A program made the translations under genes and the position numbers. Positions 44,401 through 51,300 of a stretch of 64,000 nt of DNA are shown piece after piece; the stretch's first letter is position 1; each line of letters opens with the position of its first letter. Source of the stretch: JAGSPQ01 sp038206395 (GTDB lineage Bacteria > Myxococcota > Myxococcia > Myxococcales > Myxococcaceae); NCBI GenBank assembly GCA_038206395.1, contig JBBRAX010000012.1, forward strand, positions 1 to 64,000. The letters are read 5' to 3'. The notes under the pieces are model-generated. The model searched no databases and was not told where the DNA came from. It saw only the letters and a list, made by a program, of their open reading frames with translations.

Positions 44401-45311
44401 GTCGCCCGCAGCTGACCTTCCGATTCCGGCGACAGCAGACTTCCACCCACGTCATTCGACAAGCCGATGCCGCGAATCACCGCGCGAATCGTGTTGCCGT
44501 CGCGCAGCGCGTCCTCGAGTCGCCGCAGCACGAAGAGTCCCGCGCCCTCGCCAACCACCAGCCCATCGGCCCGCGTGTCGAACGGGGCGCAACGTCCCGA
44601 CGGCGACAGCGCCTGCAGCTGCGTGAAGCCGACCTGCGTGTACAGCGACTGCGGCAGGCAGACGCCGCCCGCGAGCACCGCGTCCAGCCGGCCCGCCTCG
44701 AGCTCGGCACACGCGAGGTGCAACGCGTAAAGAGACGACGCGCACGCCGCGTCGAGGGTGAAGCTGCCACCGCCCAGCCCCAGCGCCCGCGCGAGCAACC
44801 CCGCCGGTAACGCGCTGGGAAACCGTTCGAGTGGATCCGCCTTCGGGCCTTTTATCAGCGAATGGCCGACCACCTTCTCGTCGACGCTTCCGGCGAACAG
44901 CTCTTCGGCGATGCGCGACGCGCCGTCGGTGGGCAGCGCGATGTTGGCGAGCACGACGCCAGTGCGCTGCTTCGAGATGCCTTCGAGCCTGGCGCTGCGA
45001 AACGCGTCGGCACCGACCTGCAGCGTGAGCTTCGCGAGAGGGCTGAGCCGCGCAATCAACTCTGCGGGAAGTGAGAGGCCGGTGGCGTCGAGCGTGAACG
45101 GGTCGAGCGCACAGGCGCGGGCCGACCTCGCGTGGTCAAGGGAGCCCGCGGGGTCCACCATGTCTGCGACTGGCGCGGGCCAGCGGCCGGGCGTGACCTC
45201 GCGCGCGGCCGAACTGCCTGCGAGCACATTGGTCCACAGTTCCTGGACGTCGGAGGCGCCCGGAAAACGCCCGGCGACTCCGACGATCGCGATGGCCCGC
45301 CCCGCACTCAT
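38445..45311 (-). CDS. pfaC: PfaC-type PUFA synthase, KS-CLF-AT-DH-DH
   Basis: A 2288-residue megasynthase. Order: ketosynthase (1-470, active Cys190 in DAACASS); a second KS-like chain-length factor (about 480-930) in which the Cys motif is VAGEEASG, so inactive; acyltransferase (about 980-1300, FVFPGSGNHY and Ser1085 in GYSLGES); a low-complexity linker (about 1360-1455); then four hotdog units as two FabA-like dehydratases (about 1480-2288). The dehydratase motifs include HFIDDHVMPGTL and HFFQDPVMPGSL. The layout equals myxobacterial Pfa3, but the usual C-terminal AGPAT is absent. It makes and isomerises/dehydrates polyunsaturated acyl chains with the upstream partner. The ATG overlaps that gene (ATGA). 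The linker holds repeat DNA. Confidence 0.93.
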   Translation of the reverse strand: MSAGRAIAIVGVAGRFPGASDVQELWTNVLAGSSAAREVTPGRWPAPVADMVDPAGSLDHARSARACALDPFTLDATGLSLPAELIARLSPLAKLTLQVGADAFRSARLEGISKQRTGVVLANIALPTDGASRIAEELFAGSVDEKVVGHSLIKGPKADPLERFPSALPAGLLARALGLGGGSFTLDAACASSLYALHLACAELEAGRLDAVLAGGVCLPQSLYTQVGFTQLQALSPSGRCAPFDTRADGLVVGEGAGLFVLRRLEDALRDGNTIRAVIRGIGLSNDVGGSLLSPESEGQLRATRAAYAQAGWAPDDVDLIECHGTGTPRGDSVELKSLTALWEGHAARGCVLGSVKSNVGHLLTAAGAAALCKVLSAFDARTLPPSANFSAATAAEGLKASPFRVLEAAEPWPERAPGRPRRAAISGFGFGGINAHLLLEEASPAVSAPVRKVKAPAVAIIGMAAHFGRLDSLTKLQHAIFRGEPVRDSRPEGRWLGLEGPDLRGAWLRELELPAGRFRIPPNELASLLPQQLLMLKVAAEALDDSRGLGAGPHLRSGAVVGLGLDLDTTSFHLRWLVRERVRTYARELGLTLTAAEAEKWAQGLADALSPALDSTRTMGALGGIVASRLAREFQLGGPSFVVAGEEASGLRALEVASRMLQRGEVDLMLAGAVDLAGDVRQVLATDALRPYSKLGKGSPLDAKSDGPVVGEGAAAVVLKRLDDAQRDGDRIYAVVRGFGAAGGAAVTHSAARIGAYRQAVAQAHAEAGVTPAQISLLQAHGSGDPSEDQDELAALAGSFGESETLHCALTSTAAIIGQTGAASSLASVVSAALSLHEQMLSPLPKFESASVALGKAGFHVPREPQVWLRDRAGGPRRAGVGAIGFDGTCLHAVLEGVERGELSRGARPAGERTAALFLVRDNELALRRLAQRHERLVESLAALWHGRAQVGPVTRAIVATSVDDLIRQLDRPRAAAVPVPGKLAFVFPGSGNHYVGMGVSLGAALPEVYRRLDAEVQHLQGHLMPQWVGPRRAEWKEGWEADAARVLADSPERMILGQVAHGVAVSDAARVFGLKPEAFIGYSLGESAGLFASRTWRDRDLMFRRTLASPLFRTELSGANTIARAAWGDAPGSEWKAVVVNRPAQEVRGALVGTAALLIVNAPQECVLGGKAADVDRTVAALKCEALALEGVPTVHLPLVNRVAAAYRAIHELPTTAPEGVSFYSGAWAQAYVPTEDAAADSILANAVGGFDFQATIEQAYADGVRVFLELGPQGSCARMIGRILGSRPHVAVTACQRGVDGYRALLNAIARVAEASVHVDLAEIYGGFPPEAVKKAAIIVIPVGGIRPPVPPTPRAGGKGAEMGPGSETGPGSETGPGKNGAPFVPREVEGRASAEVAGHRAAEAAHPSTSLGMNGASSSPPSSPSSSPSSSPPSSPSSPLFLSPSSPVPMSSFAAAHEQFLRFSQQSIALQTRALLEQQRLIALMGGTASAQIVQAAATAPAFDRAACMEFAIGKLGNMLGPDFAIVDTYPTRVRLPAEPLMLCDRIMRVEGTPGVLGPGRCVTEHDVRADSWYLDNGRAPVCISVEAGQADLFLSAYLGIDHQTKGERVYRLLDAKIVFHRDLPVVGETIRYDIQIDRFIQQGDTWLFFFRFDGTIAGAPFITMYDGCAGFFSPEQLATGRGIVTEPDETVRPRRPNTTPYSPLLALSPTTLDETQLGALRQGDLCGALGPQFKGRTLSAKLRLPTGRMNLVDRILELDPNGGRFGLGVVHGEADVTPDAWYLTCHFIDDHVMPGTLMYECCLHTLRVLLVRMGWVAEETDDVRCEPIEGIASQLRCRGQVTVDSKKVSYRVEIKERGYDPEPYVLATAAMYVDGRYVVEMEGMSLRLRGLSREKVEALWAAPAGEQPPRFTREQIVAYAEGNPSEGFGDKYLPFDRDRRIARLPRDPFLFLDRVTKVDDPPWVMKPTGWIECAFDVDPNAWYFAANRQGTMPFAVIAEAALQPCGWLAAYLGSALCSTENLFFRNLDGQGTAFREVRPDAGTLTTRARLTKASQAGGMILQEFEFEILSGKDRVYAGKTGFGFFPAAALAQQVGVRGAKPVELPNTARPFALPLEAPRSPSSTAGFTIPRGLALPAQAFSVIDRIDHLQLDGGAKGKGFIAGTKRVNPDEWFFAAHFFQDPVMPGSLGLEALIQLLKVFARERFGALGTSHRFQSPGIGLEHRWQYRGQVVPTNSEVRVQATLTQVVDGDEPLLVADGQLAVDGRVIYTMKDFALRLVRGDT
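40961..41223. repeat. Repeat cluster in the PfaC linker
   Basis: Three kinds of repeat abut here, all in frame. A purine run of GGGAGAAGAA type (about 40975-41050) encodes Ser/Pro blocks. An inverted pair of the dispersed palindrome lies at about 41058-41082 and 41128-41155. Three 18-bp units (CCTGGGCCCGTCTCTGAA) at 41170-41223 encode PGSETG. Together they lengthen the linker between acyltransferase and dehydratase domains. Confidence 0.9.
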
Positions 45312-48300
45312 GCCGCGGGGGCGACCGTCTTCTCGGGAACCGCGTCCGGATGAAACGCGCGATCGAGCGTCACGCTGACCGTGCACATACAGCCCTCGAG
45401 CTGTGCGACGACTTCGCCTGAGTCGTCGAGCAGGTCGACATCTGAAGTGACGACCGCTCCTTCGACCTCTCTCACGCGAATCGACGCCCGCACCGAGCTG
45501 GCCGGCATCGGCTTGAACTGACGCCACGCCCCGACCCGCGACGGAAGCGACGGAGCGCCCCGCTGTTCCCGGCACCACAGAATCAACGCCTGGAACACGC
45601 CGTCGACCACCAGCGGATCCGTCGCCCACTGCACCACAGGCTGAGGCAACAACCGAGCAGACGAGGGGTGCGTGCGCAGCCGCACCGTGATGCCGTCGGC
45701 CGAGATTCCTTCGACGCCCTCGATCGCCTCGAGGCGCGCGCCGTGGAACAGCTGCTGCGCGTAGACGAAGTCGAGCGGATGCGGGTACGGCTTCAGCTGC
45801 GTCGGCGCCGCGAAAGCCTCGGCCGTCAGCGGAGTTCCGAGCTGGGCCGTCGCGCGCACGAACACCTGGTCACGCGCGTTTCGAAGCTCGAGCTTCAGCT
45901 TCGTGCCGGTCGCCTCGACCCACACCGCCACGTCTTCCGGAGCAGTGACGCCTTTCAGCACGCGCAAGTCTTCCACGCTCTGCACCGGACCCAGGCGGGC
46001 CGCGGCCTGTGCAAACCACTCGAGCGTCATCGCCACCGGCAGCACCGCTTTGCCGGCGAGCTGATGATCCGCGAGCACGGGAAAGGTCGAGGCATCGAGG
46101 CGCCAGGCGGAAGCGAGCTGCCACGCCGTCGTCGGCGCTTCCGCGAAGCCCGCGCCCAGCACGACTTCCGACGCACCCCCCGGAGCCGTCTGCACTTCGT
46201 CGCACAGCGCGCGTGCGCCATCGGCCAGCGGAATCAGCGCCACACCTTCGCGCTCGAACTCCGTACGCAGCGCGGGCGTCACCATGCCGCCATCCCACGG
46301 GCCCCAATCCAGCGCGACCACGCGGCAGCTCGGACGCTTCGACGCTTCCGACTGGGCGATCGACACGAGCGCCTGGTTGGCGACCGCGTAGTCCGACTGG
46401 CCGCGGCGGCCGAAGCGGCCACTGACCGAGGCCATCAACGCCACGAACCGCAGGTCGTCCTTTGCCGTCACGTTCAGCAGCGCGCGAAGACCGGCGAGCT
46501 TGGTGTCGAGCACCTGGTCGAAGTCGTCGTCGCGCTTGTCTTCGATGCGCTTGTCGCGAAGCACACCGGCGCCGTGAATCAGGCCACGCACGGGGCCGAG
46601 CTGCGCCCGGGCCTCGTCGAGCACCTTCGCCAGGGCCGCTTCATCGCGCACGTCAACCGAGCGGTAGCTGACCTTCACTCCGCCGGACTCGAGCGCCTGC
46701 AGGCTCGCGCGAATCTCGCGGCCCGCCATCACCGCGCGGCACGCGTCGCCCAACATCTTCGGGCTCGGGCGCTCACCGGTGGAATGTTCGAGCAGCGCCC
46801 GCTTCAGCGCCGCTTCGTCTGCCGCTGCCGCCATCCACTGCGGCTCTGCGACCGGAGCAGCCGAACGGCCAAGCAACAACAAGGACACGCCCCGCTGCTG
46901 CGCGAGCGCGCGTGCGCATTCGGCGGTGACTCCGCGCGCGCCGCCGGTGACGACGACGAGGTCGCCCGCGGCGATGCGATTCTTCTGCGGTGTGGCGGCG
47001 GCTTCACGCAGCCCGAGCGTGATGCGACCCGCGGGGCCGAGGCCCACTTCGCGCGGACCCGCGGTGCCGAGCTCGTTGACGACTGCCGCGGCCGCGTCGA
47101 CCGCGCTGAGCACCGACGAGACGTCGATCGCGCGGCACGTCACCGAAGGCCATTCATCGGCCGCAGTCTTTACCAGGCCGGCCAGGCCGCCCTGCAGGGG
47201 GTTGCCCTGGCTGTGAGCACCCGAGTGACCGAAGGCGCCATCGCAGCGAGAGAGCACGGCGAACAGCCCGCGCGACTCACGAAGCCGCGGGCCGAACGTG
47301 CGCGCGAGCTTCAGCGCCGACTTCAGCGCGTCTTCACCCGCCGCGGTCCACTGCTTCTCTTCCGACGCAAGGACGACGAGGCCGCCAACGGGGCCGGTCG
47401 CTTCCGCTGCATCTGAGATGACGCGCGCGCTGACGCCCTGGCTCGACCACTGCGCCACCAGCGCGGCGGCGAGCTGAGGGGTGCCACCCGTGACGAGGAT
47501 CTCGCCGTCGGGGAACTTCGAAGGCCCGGGCTCGGCAGCCGCGAGCCGCACCGGGACGACGACGCGGCGATTCATCTGCGCCGCCGGCGCTGCAGCCCCG
47601 TTCACCCCGAGAGAAGAACCCCCGTTCACCCCGAGAGAAGTCGCCCCGTTCATCCCGAGAGAAGTGGCCCCGTTCATCCCGAGAGAAGTGGCCCCGTTCA
47701 TCCCGAGAGAAGTGGCCCCGTTCATCCCGAGAGAAGTGGCCCCGTTCATCCCGAGAGAAGTCGAGGGAGGAGCCAACGCAGAGCCTGACGCGCTGATGAA
47801 ATCGAGCACCTGCTGCAGGGTCTTGAGCGCCCCCAGCTTCTCGGGGTTCACCGACGGCGCGCCGGGAATGCGCTTCGACAGCATCGAGAGAATCTCGACG
47901 CGCTTGATCGAGTCGATGCCCAGGTCGGCTTCGAGATCCATCTCGAGCGCGAGCGTCTCGAGCGGGTAGCCCGTCAGCTCAGAGACCACCGCGAGCAGGG
48001 TGGCTTTCGCGTCAACCCCGACCTCAGCCTTCACGGCGGCAGCCACCGGAGCCGCCGCACCCACGAAGTCCGCCACCTGCTGCAGCGTCTTCAGTGCGCC
48101 CAGCTTCTCGGGGTTCACCGACGGCGCTCCGGGGATCCGCTTCGACAACATCGAGAGGATCTCGACGCGCTTGATCGAGTCGATGCCGAGGTCCGCCTCG
48201 AGATCCATCTTCAGCTCGAGAGTCTCTTTCGGGTACCCGGTCGCCTCCGCCACCACGGCGAGCAGCGTCGCGATCACATCGACGACGGGCGCGGCGGCCA

Positions 48301-51300
48301 CTGCAACGACGACCGGCACGGGCCGAGCGGGAGCCGCAATGGGAAGCGGGGCGGCAATCATCAGCGGAGCCGGGGCCGGGAGCGCAAGAGCCCCTTGACC
48401 CGACAACAACGCCTCGAATCCTTGCTGGGCGAGCATCTGTCCTTCGAGGAACGTCTGATGAATGCGCGCCGTCTGTTCCTGCTGTGCCTGGAGCGCGCGA
48501 ATGGCCTCCTGGTTGGCGCGGAGCAGCTCGACGACTGCAGGGGGGCCTCCGTTCATCCCGAGAGCAGTCGAGGGATGAGCCGCCGCAGAGGTGCTTGGCA
48601 AGATCGCAGTGAAAGGCGCGCGGTAGTTGGCGCCAGTGAGCGGCACGGACATCTTCTGCTTCCTCTCGACGAGCTGCCTGGTGCGTGGAGGAAGCGCGAC
48701 GCGTTGCCACTGGTCGAGCCGAACCTCATGCCCAGCTGCAGCGAGGCGCGCGAGCACGAGCGCGAAGTCGAAGAGCCCGCCACGTTTTCCCTGCGCGTCG
48801 ACAGCGATCGCGACATGCGGCCGCCCATCGAGAATCGCGCGAACCATGCCCGTCAGCGCCGCCTTCGGCCCGACCTCGACGAACGTCCGCGCCCCATCGG
48901 CGTACAGCCGCTCGATCACCGCATCGAACCTCACCGGCAACGCCAGCTGCCGCCCGAGCTGATCCCGCGCCGACGCAGCGTCAGCCGGGTAGGGCGCCGC
49001 AGTCTCATCGGCGATGACAGGAACCATCGGCGCCGCGAAAGCGACAGCCTCGAGCCCGTCACGGAACTCCTTCGCGCAGCCGGAAACGAGCGGGCTGTGA
49101 AATGCAGCGCCCACCGGCAACCGCGCCGTTCGCAGCCCACGCGCCTTGCACACCGCCTCGGCCCGCGAAATCTCTTCACGCGCTCCAGACAGCACGCCCT
49201 GCGACGGGCCGTTGCGGTTCGCGAGCACCACGTCCAGCTTCTCTTCCGCGATCGCCTGCTCGATTCTCGGAAGCGGAGCGAGTACCGCCATCATCGTCCC
49301 GCGGTCCTCCCCATTCCCCGCCATCAGCTTGCCGCGCAGCGCCGACACCCTGGCCAGCGCCGCCGCGTCCAGCACGCCCGCCGCATACAGCGCGACGAGC
49401 TCGCCGTAGCTGTGACCCGCGACCAGCTGCGGCGTGACCTTGAAACGCCCAAGCAAATCGAAGAGGCCACGGCTCACCGCGCCGATCGCCGGCTGCGCGA
49501 CCTCCGTCCGCGTGATCGCTTCATCGCGCTGCGTCCGAACCGCCGCGTCGAAGACCGGCGCGGGATAAATCTGGCCCGCCACCGGCGACGCCTCGACCGC
49601 TTCGAGCACTTCGGGAAACAGACACGCGAGCTCGCGCGCCATGTTCACGTGCTGGGCGCCCTGGCCCGGGAACACGAAGGCGAGCTTGCCGGCCGCAGGG
49701 CCAACGCCGCAGTGCGCTCCGTCAGGAAGGCTGAACGCGACGCCCGGCTCACGCTCGAGCTTCTCGACCGCCTTCGCCAGCGCGTCGTCACCCACCACCA
49801 CCAACCGCTGCGCATCCGACGCCTTGAAGCTGCCCCGCGACGCCGCCGCGAAAGCCGCCCGCTGCTCGGCCGGAACCTGCGCCGCTTCCTTCGCCTTATT
49901 CAGCAACCCGACGGCATCAGACGCCGACAACGCGAGCAGCTCGACCGAGCCATCCCACGCCGGGGCCGCGCGCCGCTTGCTGTGCTCCTGCAGCACGAGG
50001 TGAAAGTTGCTGCCGCCGAAACCGAAAGAGCTGACGCCCGCCCGCCGCGGCTTGTCGGCGCGCGAGAGCCAGGGCCGCGTCTGCGTCGACAGCGAGAACG
50101 GGCTGGTCTCGATCTTCAGGGCCGGGTTGGGCGCGTCGACCTTCAGCGTCGGCAGCAGCACCTTGTGGTGAAGCGCAAAGGCAGCCTTGGTCATCCCGAC
50201 CGCGCCGGCGGCGGCTTTGGTGTGGCCGATTTGCGACTTCACCGAGCCGAGCGCGCACCACGCTGGATCCGCCGAGTCTTCACGGAAGACGAGGTTCAGC
50301 GCTTCGAACTCGGCCGCGTCGCCGGCCTTCGTCCCCGTGCCATGCCCTTCGAGCAGATCGAGATCGCGCGGACGAATGCCCGCTTCGCGATACGCCGACC
50401 GCAGCGCCCGCGCCTGGCCCGACGCCAGCGGCGCATAGATGCTCTTCGCCCGCCCATCGCTGGACGTGCCGACGCCCTGAATGGTGGCGTAGATGCGATC
50501 GCCATCGCGCTCGGCATCGCTCAATCGTTTGAGCACCAACAATGAAACCGCTTCGCCCAGCAGCGTGCCGTCGGCGCGGTCGGAGAACGGCCGTGCGTCG
50601 CCCGTCGCCGAGAGCGCGGGCGTCTTGCTGAAGCACATGTGCATGAAGATGTCGTTGAGGCTGTCGACACCGCCCGTGAGCACCAGGTCGCTTCGGTTGC
50701 TGCGAAGCTCGAGCACGGCGAGGTGCACCGCCGCCAGCGACGACGCGCACGCCGCATCGATGACGCAGTTGGTGCCGCCGAAGTCGAGCCGGTTCGCGAT
50801 GCGGCCCGCGACGACGTTGCCGAGCAGGCCGGGAAACGAATTTTCCTGCCAGCCCACGTACGACTGGCTGATCCGTTCGACCACTTGATCCGCAGTCTGC
50901 GGATCCACGCCCGAGTCCTGCAGCGCCTTGCGCCACTTCGGGTGGCCCAGCCGCGCGCCCAGCGAGATGACGAGCTCCTGGGTGCCGGTGACGCCCAGCA
51001 ACACGCTCGCGCGGCTGCGATCCCACTGCACGTTCTCGCCGTAGCCCGCGTCTTCCATCGCCATCCGCGCGGCAACGAGGCCAAGCAGCTGCGACGTGTC
51101 GGTGGCCTCGAGGATGGACGGCGGAATGCCGAACTCGGTCGGGTCGAAGCCGTTCGGGTTCAAGAAGGCGCCGCGGTTCGCGTACGTCTTGTCGGGCGCG
51201 CGGGGATCCGGGTCGTAGTACTCGTCGAGCGACCAGTGCGTCGGCGGCACATCGGTGACCGCGTCCTGCGCCGTGCGCAGCAGCCGCCAGAACTGGGCCA

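Noticed and set aside
47590..47770. CRISPR array
   Set aside because: No spacers; the units are contiguous and in frame in a polyketide-type gene.
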